A DNA stretch of 64,000 nucleotides, taken from Cephalopachus bancanus (lineage: Eukaryota > Chordata > Mammalia > Primates > Tarsiidae). Location of the stretch: positions 3,162,001 to 3,226,000 of the forward strand of contig JAPVLO010000123.1 of NCBI GenBank assembly GCA_027257055.1. The letters run 5' to 3'. Below, one piece after another: positions 1-9,850 of the stretch. The position numbers and the translations under genes are program-made. The notes beneath the pieces were generated by a model, which saw only the letters and a list, made by a program, of their open reading frames with translations, had not been told where the DNA came from and ran no database searches. Position 1 is the stretch's first letter, and each line of letters starts with the position of its first letter.

Positions 1-77
1 ACAGGGTGGCCTGGAAAGACCAAGCTGCCTGATGGCTTGTAAAACCCTCAGGGTGGGACGGCGAACAGGCTCAGTAC
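1..77 (-). other. IRX6: IRX6 intron 4 (5' part)
   Basis: Sequence after the exon 4 donor. The frame cannot be continued as coding beyond a few codons, and the next exon is outside the window. Confidence 0.85.
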
Positions 78-385
78 CTTTGGTATCACCGTTTAGGCAG
101 CCTAGCGACTCCTCGGCGCCACTCTCTGCCTTCCTCTCGTCACCGCCTTTGTTCTTGGGCGCCCACGTCATCTTGTTCTCCTTCTTGAGGCGCCGCCGTG
201 CGTTGGCAAACCAGGTGGACACCTGGGTGAGGGTCATCTTGGTGATGATGGCCAGCATGATCTTCTCGCCCTTGGTGGGGTAGGGGTTCTTGCGGTGCTC
301 GTTCAGCCAGGCCTTGAGTGTGCTGGTGGTCTCCCGGGTGGCGTTCTTCCGGCGCCCAGCGCCACTCAGCTCCACCCCACCATAC
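78..385 (-). CDS. IRX6: IRX6 coding exon 4 (TALE homeodomain exon)
   Basis: 308 bp. It completes Arg138, encodes residues 139-240 and leaves one base (phase 1). The acceptor is AACAG|GTATGG and the donor is AAAG|GTACTG (GT at 77-76). It contains the whole homeodomain: [20 protein letters not shown] at helix 1, the PYP loop, then helix 3 [11 protein letters not shown]. The first acidic residues after it read [15 protein letters not shown]. Nothing interrupts the frame. Confidence 0.95.
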
Positions 386-2707
386 CTGTTAGGAGAGCTG
401 GGCTCAAGCTCTGGGCTGGGAACAAGGGGCTGCGGGTGGAGGACAGCCTGCGGCCTGCAAGTATGGCTCTGCTCCCGTCCTCGCTTCCTCTTTCCCCCAT
501 CCATCCCACCTTGGCAGGTAAGGAGGAAGGATGTGCTGTGCCAGCCACCCTGGTGCCCCACTTCTTACCGGTCATATTGGTACTGCCCCAGAGTCGGCTC
601 ATAGGGATAATAGGCTCCTGGTTGTGCCAGGCCAGGTGTAAAACTCCCTGCAGTCTCCTTAAATTCATACTGTGGATTCTGGTGGGAGAGGAACAGAGAG
701 CTGGGGGTTACCTGTGGGGAGAAGGCAGATGGGTGGTGGCTCAGGGCTTAGACTCTGGGGTCAGGTCTGGCTCAGATCCTGGTACCACTACTCACACCTG
801 CTGTGTGACCTTGGCACAGTTGTTTAACCTCTCTGTGTCTCAGTTTCTCCTGTGGTAAAGTGAGGATAACAGTAGTACTTAGAGTTATTGAAGAAGACTA
901 CTCAGACAGAGAACACTTGGCAGAATCCCTGGTGCAGAATTAGCAATATTCGCTGCTATTTATGACTGTTCTAGGCGTGTCCCCCGGCCCCCATTGCATA
1001 CACCAGCTGGGGCTCTTCTGCCCACTCTCCTCCAGACCTCTCTCTGACTGTGTCTTTGTGACGTTGGGTAAAGTATTTGAACCCTTTTGCACTTCAAATT
1101 CTGTGTCTGTAAATTGGAATTAGTGATGATTTGCCTGCCTCACAGAATTCACCAGTGAGGGCAGGCAAATCATCAGAAGTGCTAATGTTTTCTAAAGTGT
1201 GGAGTTCTGCAAACTGTAAAGTGCTGTGGGCTACATTTTTTTCCTCATGCACAGCCCTAACCATTTTGCTTCCTCGGAGTCGTGCGTGCCTCTTGGGTTT
1301 CCACAGGGTTTCACCCGCTGCTGTAGCTCCTGCCCCCAGGGTCCCGCGTGACCCGGCGGCGCACAACCCCGGGCCCCACCCCACGGACTCACCAGCGCCG
1401 CATATAGCGCGGGCGGCTCCGGGCCGTAGGGCAGGTAGCCGGGGTAGCTCTGGGCAGACGCAGCGGCTGCGTATGGGGCTCCGTAGATGCCCAAGGCGGC
1501 GCCCAGTTCCGGCCGCGCGCTGCCCAGCAGCCGACTGTCGTAGGGTGCGCAGCAGAGAGCGGGCGCCGGGGCGGAGCTGGAGGCCACGTCTGAGACCGAG
1601 CGCGGGGTGGATTCGCAGCAAGCGGCGCTAGAACTTGCAGACACCAGAAACTACAGGGGCGAGAGAGGGGGCGCGGGAGGTCAGAGGCCCGCGCCTCCGG
1701 CAGGCGGGGCCTAGGCACAAGGAGGGCAAACCCAGATCGCTTCTTCATTCATTCCTTAATTCTACCTTAATAAATGCCACCATTGGCTGAGCGTTCTGTT
1801 AGGTTCTGGGACGGGTTTCTCCGAACTGTTCTTAGAGATGCGCCTGCGCTTTTGCTACCGCCTGAAAGTCCCAGGGGGCCGGGAAATGTGAACGTTCTGA
1901 AACCCGAATTAAAGACGCCGACTTCCCCGCCCCCTTCCCTACCCTTCTCACAGGATCCCTCAAAGGCGGAGCTAGAAGTTAGCCTTAGAGACCCACCATC
2001 GCCTCACTCCTACTCCCATTTTATGGATAGAGAATCGAGGGCCAGAGAGAGCCTGCAACTTGTCCAAGGTCACACAGCAGGTCAGAGGTCGAACTAGTAC
2101 TAGATCCTGGGAAAAGACACCCGGAGCTCTGGAAACTGGAGAACAGTGGTGGGTGTCCGCAGAACTCTTCTGGGAAACCCTTGTCTTTGCACAACACCCA
2201 CTTTGGTTAGGGAAACTGAGCGAACCAGAGAGCTTGGACCCGCCCGAAGAGGGGTTAGGCTAAGGACACACGCAGGTCGACAAACCAACAACAAGGTGAG
2301 ATGGACCGCTGCTCTAGCCTGCGAACCTGGGAATCATTCCCCCCCCCCCAAGACTCTTCTGGCCACCTCAGACATCGGGATAGGAGGAGGCCTGGCTGAA
2401 AGATCGCTGAGATCCCACCCACCTCGCTGAGCGCGTGGTCAGAGCACCCACGTTTCGGGTCACACGATATTCCGCATGCACTCCGGAGTAAGACGTTCGT
2501 ATTTAGGGGTTGGGGATGTCAGAGGAGGATGTGACATGACCTGGTCCTTGCTCTTTCTGGCTTCCCCCCGGGACACGAGACGAGGAGGCTCAGGGGCAGG
2601 CGTGTGCACTGGGCACCCCCTCCGCCCGGTCTGTCCCTTATCCCCGTAGAGGCGCCTCTTACCTGGGAAGCACCGCCGTATGGGTGTCCGAAGTGCGGGA
2701 AGGACAT
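78..2707 (-). CDS. IRX6: IRX6, Iroquois-class TALE homeobox transcription factor (5' part, coding exons 1-4)
   Basis: Nuclear DNA-binding transcription factor of the Iroquois class. Four minus-strand exons join in frame: 2707-2663, 1650-1393, 678-569 and 385-78. They give about 240 residues, starting [15 protein letters not shown]. Residues 16-137 are rich in Ser, Ala, Pro and Tyr (e.g. [19 protein letters not shown]). The homeodomain runs from about residue 148 to 212. It has the TALE three-residue loop ([10 protein letters not shown]) and the recognition helix [14 protein letters not shown] with the invariant W, F, N and R. The run [10 protein letters not shown], followed by ERKAE, is what I recall for IRX6 rather than IRX1-5. 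The family is about 440-450 residues, so the acidic region and Iro box lie left of the window. ATG 2707 is chosen for its GCCACCATG context and IRX6-like N-terminus. In other mammals the gene lies at the distal end of the IRX3-IRX5-IRX6 cluster. Confidence 0.95.
386..568 (-). other. IRX6: IRX6 intron 3
   Basis: Short 183-bp intron between the exon 3 donor (GTAAGAAG) and the exon 4 acceptor, whose pyrimidine-rich end reads CTCTCCTAACAG. No other feature is visible. Confidence 0.9.
569..678 (-). CDS. IRX6: IRX6 coding exon 3
   Basis: 110 bp: 36 codons plus two bases, so it ends in phase 2. The acceptor is CACCAG|AAT (AG at 680-679) and the donor is GACCG|GTAAG (GT at 568-567). It encodes [11 protein letters not shown] at the start and TLGQYQYD at the end. 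The split Arg codon is completed by exon 4. The Tyr-rich QYEFK...AYYPYE segment is a conserved Iroquois feature just before the homeodomain. Confidence 0.93.
740..900 (+). repeat. MIR SINE fragment in IRX6 intron 2
   Basis: Matches the MIR core: gctgtgtgaccttgg, then ttaacctctctgtg, ctcagtttctcc and taaagtgaggataa. Confidence 0.85.
1040..1160 (+). repeat. MIR SINE fragment in IRX6 intron 2
   Basis: Degraded MIR: gtgacgttgggtaaagta, tctgtaaattggaat and ctgcctcacagaattc. Its distal end is disrupted by the inverted repeat at 1124-1175. Confidence 0.7.
1124..1175. repeat. Near-perfect inverted repeat (hairpin) in IRX6 intron 2
   Basis: Left arm 1124-1143 (20 bp) and right arm 1155-1175 (21 bp) are reverse complements with a single extra base in the right arm. 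The spacer is 11 bp. The arm reads tgatgatttgcctgcc plus tcac. The hairpin could form in DNA and in the IRX6 pre-mRNA. Confidence 0.9.
1300..1710. promoter_or_regulatory. IRX6: CpG-rich block over IRX6 exon 2
   Basis: A second, smaller CpG-dense block centred on exon 2. It is separated from the promoter island by a less CpG-rich intron. The coding composition (Ala/Pro/Gly/Ser codons) accounts for part of it. Confidence 0.6.
1393..1650 (-). CDS. IRX6: IRX6 coding exon 2
   Basis: 258 bp, 86 whole codons, phase 0 at both ends. The acceptor is TGTAG|TTT (AG at 1652-1651) and the donor is CGCTG|GTGAGT (GT at 1392-1391). It encodes [20 protein letters not shown] at its start, through [18 protein letters not shown], to LYAAL at its end. 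This low-complexity N-terminal region precedes the homeodomain in Iroquois proteins. The exon is GC- and CpG-rich. Confidence 0.93.
1651..2662 (-). other. IRX6: IRX6 intron 1
   Basis: About 1.0-kb intron bounded by GTAAGAG and TGTAG. It contains a MIR in minus orientation (about 2005-2105) and a C homopolymer near 2339-2349. I see no further exon. Confidence 0.9.
2005..2105 (-). repeat. MIR SINE fragment in IRX6 intron 1
   Basis: Reverse-complement MIR core: ttttatggatagagaat, cttgtccaaggtcacaca, gcaggtcagagg. Confidence 0.8.
2663..2707 (-). CDS. IRX6: IRX6 coding exon 1 (coding part)
   Basis: The exon encodes 15 residues ([15 protein letters not shown]) and ends in phase 0 at a CCCAG|GTAAG donor, with GT at 2662-2661. 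The initiator is preceded by GCCACC, a perfect Kozak consensus. The 5' UTR continues upstream (above 2707) into the CpG island. Its start, and any non-coding first exon, cannot be placed from sequence alone. Confidence 0.93.
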
Positions 2708-3065
2708 GGTGGCGGTCCCCGGCCAGCCTTCCTCTTCCCTTGCGAGTTCCCGTCTCAGCCCCGCGGCTCGGCGCCCCCAGCTGTGCGGCGCCTCGGTTCC
2801 TTACACGGCCTCGGGTACCCAGCGCCAGTTGGTCTGCCTGCTTGGCCCGAGTGGAGGCAGAGCCGAGGGCAGCCGGGCTGCCAAGCCCTGCGCTCCGGAA
2901 GGCGACCCTCTGGCCCGTGGGGTCCGGAAGACAGAAGGGCCCATGGATGGGCAGGGGAAGGAAGAAGGTGCCGGTTCCCAAAGGCGCGCGGTGGCGAGGA
3001 GAGGCGCGGCGCGGGGCTGTGATGCTCCCGAGGTGTCCCAGTCCAAGGTGGCCAGAGGCTCAATC

Positions 3066-3073
3066 TGACGTCA
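3066..3073. promoter_or_regulatory. Palindromic CRE (TGACGTCA)
   Basis: A full, perfect 8-bp CREB/ATF palindrome about 360 bp upstream of the IRX6 ATG, within the CpG island. Position and perfection make it a plausible promoter element. Binding is inferred, not shown. Confidence 0.55.
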
Positions 3074-3407
3074 CGATAATCCCGGGCCGCCAGACGGGAC
3101 CCCGGGCCCCGGGGCCCCGGGCCACCAAGCGTGCCAAACGCAGCCAGCCCGTGCGCGCGCGCGCGCACTCTCACCCACACACTTGCTCCGGGAGGTTTGT
3201 GCAGCTGGCGAGGAACGTCAAAGACCCTGACCCTCTCTGCTTGGCGCTGGATCCTACCCCTTTTCGCCTCGACCTCACGCGCGCGCGCACACATACAATC
3301 TCCAAATTACCCGGGAGAAGTAGGAGAAACGCCTCCCTCTGCGCCGCGCAGGCCCCGGGCGCAGCGCGCTCACCTCCTCTTCTGCGGCCCCGAGGAGGCG
3401 AGAGGCA

Positions 3408-3625
3408 ACCGGGGCGGCGAGGGAGGAGAGAATACAAAAGAAGAGACAGGCGAAAAGTGAGGGAGAAAGGCAAGAGGGAGAAGGAGGAGGGGAGAGGGGA
3501 GAGATGAGGAGTCTGAGTGAACAGAGGCGCGCGGGGAGGGGGAGGAAACGGGGGTGGGCGAAGGCTGGGCGGAGGCTGAGCGCTGGCAGGTGGAGGAGAG
3601 CAGGGGCTCGGGGGAGAAGCCTCCA
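3408..3625. repeat. Purine-rich (GA/GGA) promoter tract
   Basis: A long G+A-rich stretch on the plus strand, CT-rich on the IRX6 sense strand, inside the CpG island. Such tracts often act as promoter CT elements. No regular repeat unit is visible. Confidence 0.5.
3533..3558 (+). promoter_or_regulatory. G-quadruplex-type motif
   Basis: Four G runs (4, 5, 5 and 3 G) separated by loops of 1, 7 and 1 bases. This satisfies the usual G3+N1-7 rule. It lies on the plus strand about 0.83 kb upstream of the IRX6 start, next to a purine tract. Confidence 0.5.
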
Positions 3626-4480
3626 GCCCGGCTCCTCCGCCCCTCCGCCGCTGGAAAGTTTGTTCGAGCCACAGGCCCTGCGCTCCTCGGAGCAGCTCTG
3701 GGCAGCTTCGGCGGATTCCACTGGCCCGCCCATCTTTGTCCTCGGGGATCTGGCTCCCCGCCTCAGTCTCCCCAGGACTCTGGCTAGATCCCGGCCTTCC
3801 AAGTCCTGGTCGTGGCCCGGGCCTTGACCTCGGGGCTTGTTGGCAGCCGCTTGATCCTCGACTAGGCCGAATAGCGCCCCCTCGAGGCCGAGGCTCAGGA
3901 TGTCTCAGATGCGGTCTGGAAACGCGCCAAGTCTGACCCCTGGCATCCACCGACTGAGTGCCGAGATCCCTGGACATCTCCTCGGAAGGCGAGGCTTGGC
4001 TGCCTCGTGTGCGCCGCCCGCTGCGTTCGCGGGGGAGCCAGGGAGCCCGAGGAAGGCGTCCGGGCCGGGCTGCAACCGGTGCGCTCTGCTGGGGGTGGCG
4101 CTGGAGAGCCGCCGTGGAGCGCTCCGGGTGGGCGGCCCATTCCCGGCGCTCCGCCCGGACGCCCGGCTGGGCCCAGCGGTCTGACCACCCCTCACCCCAT
4201 CCCAGGGCTCTTCAAAGGAGCACTGATGGGCGAGGAGGCGTATTGGTGCCCAGGAGGGTCTGCGTCCTCTAGGCCTGGCCCTGGGACAGAGGACCACCAG
4301 TCTGTGAGCAATGTAGACTGCACGTCTGCAGGCTTAATCCCCGGGCCTCTGCCGCCCTTCTTAGGGCCGCCAACCACGACGTCTAGGGCGAAATGGGACT
4401 GCCAGTCTGGTGGGGGAAGGGTCTTCGGCGATCGCTGCCGGGATCCGGCGGGGTTTGCAGGCCAGAAATCTCAGAAAGCC

Positions 4481-6370
4481 TCGCCTCTCATGAGGTCACC
4501 GCGCTTTACACTTTATAAAATGCTCTCCCAGGCTCTTGCTGCTACTCCCCCAGGATCCTTGGGGGGTTGGTTCAAGGGTCCTGTTTTATTTTCTAGTTGA
4601 AACGCAAGCATGTGTGGCCCAGAGCATAGAAACAGTTCTGGGTTCTTGCGACAAGGGCAAGGTCTGGGGTCCTGGCTAAGGACTCCTTCACCCCCCGAGT
4701 TCTCCTCTGGCACCTTGCACGGGAGACTGGTAGGCCCTGTAGCCAGTGACCTTTTTAGAATGATATCTCTGGCTCCCCGACCCTCCCTTTTTTTCTTTAC
4801 ACTCTCTGCGGACCGCGCAATGAGTTTAAAGAAGCCACAAACCACAGACTCCTCTGCCTAAGAGATTATTAACACGAGGACAAGCTCCATTCTAAATACT
4901 AACAAACACAGCTGCTACTGACGAGTGCTGTTACCTTGGAGAAACCTTGCGTTCAACCCGGGAAAATCCTAGTTAGAAAAAGAATTATAGTCATTGCCAG
5001 ATTGACTTAGTGATAAAAATTCATCGTAATAGATAGATCCCTTGATTTTTCAAAATGCACTTTGGAGTCATCCACATTTGCAGCTTGGATACATCTAGGC
5101 TATTTTTTTAAAAGTAAGAATTGGAGAGTATTCATTAAATTCATCCCTTGGGGAAGATTACTGCTAATTAATTAATTGCAAACATTTCCAGAGGGAAGGT
5201 ATGTCAATTGTAAAGTAATAAAATTAGATAGTCGAAATACTTACTCAGCAACTTTGATTGCCCATTTGTTCCTAAGCAGATTTTTTTTTTTTTTTTTTAT
5301 GACAGAAAAATGGGCTTGTGGTGGAGAAAAAGCATTAGCCCTGTCCCCTGGCGGTATTGTTGCAAAGGAGAAACTACCATATAGGAATTATTGATTTTCA
5401 GCTGATTTATAAGACCTCTGTGGTATCAATGCTGTGTGCAGGGCCTCCAGGCCTACTTCTTGTCTGTGCTCTCCAGGATTAGAGAAAAGCAACACAATTT
5501 TGAAAAAGAAAAAAAAAAAAGGATAAGGAGCAGTGGTGAAGGAAATGGGGAGGATTATGAAGATATCTCGGCATTTTTCTTCTTCAGTGGAAAAGGAAAA
5601 CAAACAAAAAAAGTGGGTTTTGTGTTAAAGCACCTTTTCTATTGTCTTCAAAGTTGCTTTGTGATTTTTGTGGCTTCAATCAGAATGTTTCCCAGGAAGG
5701 AAGGCCTGCCCCGGCTCCCTGGTTTTCCAGCCTTGGGGGATCTCGATTAGTATTTCCTTCTCAGGAAGAGGCTGCACCCACAGCAGATCTCCCTTGTGTT
5801 GCTGACATTTAATTGTTACCACCGTGAGCATTGAGTGGGGTTCCCTGAAAATGGTTTTTTTAATGAAATGCACCCACTCTTCTTGTTATTTTGGGTCTCT
5901 CATAACAAAACAAAGGCAGTAGGTTAAGCCAATATCATCCTCTGTCTGGTGGAAACCTCAGGTGAGAAGATGTCTGTTTCTTGGAAAGTCTGATTCAGGA
6001 AATCTGCAGTGGAATTTTCTTTCGTCCTCCTGATGGTTCCCAGGCTCCCACTTCGGCAGCTTTGGGCTTCTCCACCACAGTTTTTCATTGCTTTGTTCAG
6101 CACTGATTAATTTTGTTTCAGAGAAAAATCCCCAATTGTATGTGTACACATAGAATTTTATTGAAGCAAGTAAATAAATTCATCAAATACTGACCTTCCC
6201 TGTGATATTTAGGGGAGTCATTCCAACCTAAAGTATTTTGAACAATGATATAGATTCTTTTGTTGTATTGTGCAACATGCCTTATAGTTCCTCTAGCTGC
6301 TCATTAAAACAAATATGAAACAAAGTAAACAGTCCAAGTCCTATGTGGATCAGAGGAAGTGCTAATCCAC
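4481..6370. other. Non-coding flank upstream of the IRX6 CpG island
   Basis: Composition turns AT-rich here. A T homopolymer occurs at about 5281-5299 and an A run near 5510-5520. I recognise no gene or assignable mobile element. The AATTAATTAATTG around 5165-5179 is a homeodomain-type site by composition only. Confidence 0.5.
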
Positions 6371-6379
6371 AATGTTTAT

Positions 6380-7070
6380 TTGAAGCGCTTATTACTTTGC
6401 TTTAAATGCACTGTGGTTCTTGAGCAGGCAGAGTAAAGGCTGTATTTTTTGGACAATACATGTGAATGCAAGTACCACAAAAAACAAACAAGCAAAGATT
6501 GAAAACAAACCATATTTCGTTATTTTGGGTTAAAAAAAAGTCTGTGATTTCCTAATGCTTTATAAAGGCATCAGATTTTACAGGGAGAAAATGAACAACC
6601 TAGAAATGCCCCCAAATCAACTTCAAATGCCTCAAATCACAGATGGAATGAGTGAGTACATGGGCATAATAACAGGGTTGAAAATGTGCTAAATTGTATT
6701 TTTTAAGTATGGAATTTTTTGAGTGACTGTTTTTGAACTGAGAAGAATAAAATTTCCTCAAATCTATGCATGAATGAACAAGTGCATCTGGACAGATGCA
6801 TCTATAATTTATACTGATCAGTCACCGCAGGTCTCGCCGAGTAAAGCCGAAATGAACACTAATTGTTTTGACGGAAGTAGTGTGCATGGCATCTGATTGT
6901 GAAACGCTGTGAGCCTCTGCCTTGCCTGAATACATACTGTCAACAGCAACTGTGGCATCAGGAGGAGAAAATAAAAAGGCAATAATTCCCAGATGAGAGT
7001 GCTGATGTCTCTTGTCAGAAAGGTGGCAAACAGAAAGAAAGAATTAACTTCTCTGGGATAAAGTAAAAAA
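6380..7070. promoter_or_regulatory. Candidate conserved non-coding element (CNE)
   Basis: Repeat-free, moderately AT-rich unique sequence with mixed homeodomain- and Sox-like words and no open frame. In the IRX5-IRX6 interval such islands commonly are developmental enhancers. This rests on sequence texture and locus knowledge, not on an alignment. Confidence 0.3.
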
Positions 7071-7154
7071 ATGAGACTGAATACCGAGATCCTGGTTTGT
7101 CAGCATTGTACTTGAGTTAACAGTTAAAACTGATAGAACATGTTAATAATAATA

Positions 7155-7310
7155 AATTTCCACTGTATTTGTTGTGAGCTTGGGAGCTTTCCTACACACC
7201 TCTGCTTTATCTTATTTCAAGCTCACGATATAGGTATTGGAATGGCGAGAAGGAAATTCAAGGCCACCTAGCCACGGAGATGGCAGAGGAGGGAACAGAA
7301 TTGAGACCTG
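7155..7310 (-). repeat. Degraded MIR-type SINE
   Basis: Weak reverse MIR pattern: ttatttcaagctcacgata, ggccacctagcc, and a gagacctgctg end. Confidence 0.45.
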
Positions 7311-8519
7311 CTGATTTGGGGTATTTCAAACATATATGTAAACATATATATTTCAAGTATATATATATAAATCCAGACACAGACAGGAGATGTTGTTAAT
7401 TTCAGTTGGACTGTGTGAATTCACATTTTGTGTGCTGTGATTATACAGTATAATTTAGCAGGGAAAATATCCAAAGAAATGCCACTGTAAGAAAACAAAT
7501 TCAAAGTATGTATCACTTGCTTCTGTATCAATCTGTATTATGAAACAGCTTATGTAATAATTTGGGAGTTTTTGAAATTTTATGTGAATCATTAATTAAA
7601 TAGCAAACAGACCCAGCTGTGACTGATAGGTATATAAAAAACTCAAACAGTAACTGAAAAAAAAAAAATCCAGCCAAGATAGTGTCTCTGTATTTACAGT
7701 GGTTTAAAAACAATTCATAGAATTTAGTTACTATTTTCAGGAAGAGGATTTTAAATATCTTTGTTTTTTGCATCATTAGGTTGAGGGTTTTGCTGCATTA
7801 ACTTCTTACTTTCAAAGCAGTTTTATGTATAAAAATTCTCGGTTATTTTTATCCTGTGGATGAGGACATCTTTCTAGTGATAAGCTCAAGGCATCTGATG
7901 TGTTTTAAAGGCATTAAACCTTAACGTCAGCAACAGATGTATGAAAATCAGGGAACAGTGTTGGGAGCCTAAGTCTTTGGGAAAGAAATGCATGCCAGAA
8001 ATAAAGACTTTAAAGGGAATACATGCAGGGACTCACTGGGATAAGATGCCATGCCCCCTTTTGCCTTATGTGGCAGGGCCTGGGAGTGATCCTAGGGAAT
8101 AGAATCATGACCCAGACAAACAGGAAGGAAGTCGCAATGTTTCTCTTCTTGCGTTTTGGCTATAGTTGGGCTGTGTGTTTTTGCATACAACTCTCTCACT
8201 GACACATTGCTAACATGCAGTTTATAAGAATGATATTTTGTCATGCTTCCCCCAGAAGGATTTCACTGCCATAGACTTAAAAGCTTCAATTAAAAATGAG
8301 CAGCTTCAAGCCATATACGTTTTCGTCTTCTTAGCGGCATCCACTGGTCTTCTCTGTCTCTGTGCTTTCTGGTACTTTGAAAGCTGAGCATTAGAACCGG
8401 CCAGGAGGCTTCTTTTTTGTGCCACCTGAGGCCCACTACTTTAGGGAAGCTGGGACCATTTGTAATGTCACGTGCTGGCCATGGTAATTTACAACAAATC
8501 TTCACAAATCAATAAAAAT

Positions 8520-9010
8520 ATGGAAAGTATATCATTTTTTTAAAAGAAAAAAGAGGGTGTGAGAATGAGAAAAAGAAAATCACGAGACGTGCCCATTAAG
8601 GGCACAGCCGTTCTAATACCTGCATGTCTGCTTGAGTTCTGCAATTAAAAACATTCTGATAATAAATCTCCTTGCAGTCTCTTTTAATGCTTTTAACTTT
8701 CCTGAAGGTTCAAATTGGTATCCCAAAAATGTGCCAGGACTTTCACAAGGTATTTTATAGACTCATAAATAAATATGGCAATTAATCTACACTATATTTC
8801 TTTCATATTTGATGACAATTTATTATGGCATTCACCCATTCGGTGCACAAAAACTCTAATGCACTTAAAATCGGATTTCAAACCAAACATTTTATGAGAA
8901 AATATAGTATTGATCATCCATTTAAAGACATCATGAAGATGATTCATAACCTGCTGTAAAAAAAGATGTCTCTTGAGGATCTTAACAGATGAGTGGGGTG
9001 GGAGAGCCGT
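8520..9010. promoter_or_regulatory. Candidate CNE
   Basis: AT-rich sequence without recognisable repeats or open frames, flanked by repeat-bearing DNA. Proposed as a possible IRX-cluster enhancer from texture only. Confidence 0.25.
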
Positions 9011-9477
9011 CTATTCATAAAACCAGAGCTGTTGGATTTGCCCCTCTTGTTTTCTTCATCTATCTTTGAGTTTTCCAGCACTGATTACTTTTGCATGCTG
9101 CTGTTTCATAAGAAAAATCCCCTTCCATGACATTTTTCATAGTGACAGAGGTGGTGGAATTTCACAGTGAGTATTTCCCATCACAATTTTCTTTTGAAAT
9201 TCTGACTGCAGAAAGAGTTTCAAGGATGATAGAAGATATTTCTGTTACTTGGGAGTCAAAGTTATTGCATGGTCATCACTGTCCTTGTTTGCCATTGGCC
9301 GATTGTGGTGTTCTAAGTCATCTCACACCCCTGGCAGTCTGTGGGCCTGGAGTACTATGAATGCTTGAAAATATTTTGTGCACACATAGTATGAGGCAGG
9401 AGTGCTAATATAAGAGAATGCAGGGGTGCCGGTCCTTCTCTTCAAGTAGCACATGGCCTCTCTGGAAAGAAAGGCAC

Positions 9478-9850
9478 CTCATTCATTCAACGACATTTAT
9501 TGAGAGCCTACTATATGCCAAGTTTTATTGTAGGAGCTGAGGACTTAGAATTGACCAAAAGCAAGTTCCTGCCCCCAACCAGGTTACATTCTAATGTGTT
9601 AAATATTTTTGAATCATTCTGAAATCACGTATCTAGTACCGTCATAATTTGGGGAAGGAGCCTAGTATGTATTGAATGCTCAAAATGTTCTGACATGTTA
9701 GCCTTCATTCATTCCTTCTCCAAGCATTTCCTGAGTGCTTATTAAAGAACATTGAGTTAGGAGCTGGTGATCTAGTGTCAGCAAGATTATTACAATCTCT
9801 ACTCCTGTGGACTTCACAGTTCAGCTGTTATCTACCTGAAAAGTAGATAT
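9478..9850 (-). repeat. Two adjacent ancient LINE/SINE-type fragments
   Basis: Two copies of a familiar ancient mammalian repeat pattern: attcattcaacgacatt, then ttattgagagcctacta, and later cattcattccttctcc, then catttcctgagtgctt. I cannot assign the exact family from memory. Confidence 0.5.

Larger units (their letters stand above)
679..1392 (-). other. IRX6: IRX6 intron 2
   Basis: 714-bp intron bounded by GTGAGT and CCACCAG. It carries two MIR fragments and the inverted repeat at 1124-1175. Its 5' end lies in the CpG-rich part around exon 2. Confidence 0.9.
2560..4480. promoter_or_regulatory. IRX6: CpG island covering IRX6 exon 1 and promoter
   Basis: The stretch is visibly GC- and CpG-dense (runs such as gcgcgcgcgc near 3151-3166, cgcgcgcgc near 3279) and contrasts with the AT-rich DNA to the right. 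CpG islands over and upstream of the first exon are typical of developmental homeobox genes and Polycomb targets. Several Sp1-like GGGCGG boxes are present (e.g. around 3568 and 4131). No TATA box is evident close upstream of the start on the minus strand, so a TATA-less promoter with dispersed starts is likely. The exact transcription start is not determinable here. Confidence 0.8.

Noticed and set aside
1094..1748. Several overlapping open frames of 119-175 codons on both strands around IRX6 exon 2
   Set aside because: They are other-frame or read-through shadows of a GC-rich coding exon. The splice signals and IRX6 homology define the real frame.
4510..4520. TATA-like TTTATAAAA as a plus-strand promoter at the edge of the CpG island
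   Set aside because: Isolated motif with no following exon or initiator evidence. A divergent transcript is possible but unsupported here.
2460..4600. Many long open frames (up to 275 codons) in the CpG island
   Set aside because: GC-rich DNA has few stops. The products are Arg/Pro/Gly/Ala-rich without domains and overlap on both strands.
5165..5179. AATTAATTAATTG as a homeodomain autoregulatory site
   Set aside because: Short AT-rich words are common by chance in this composition; no supporting cluster.
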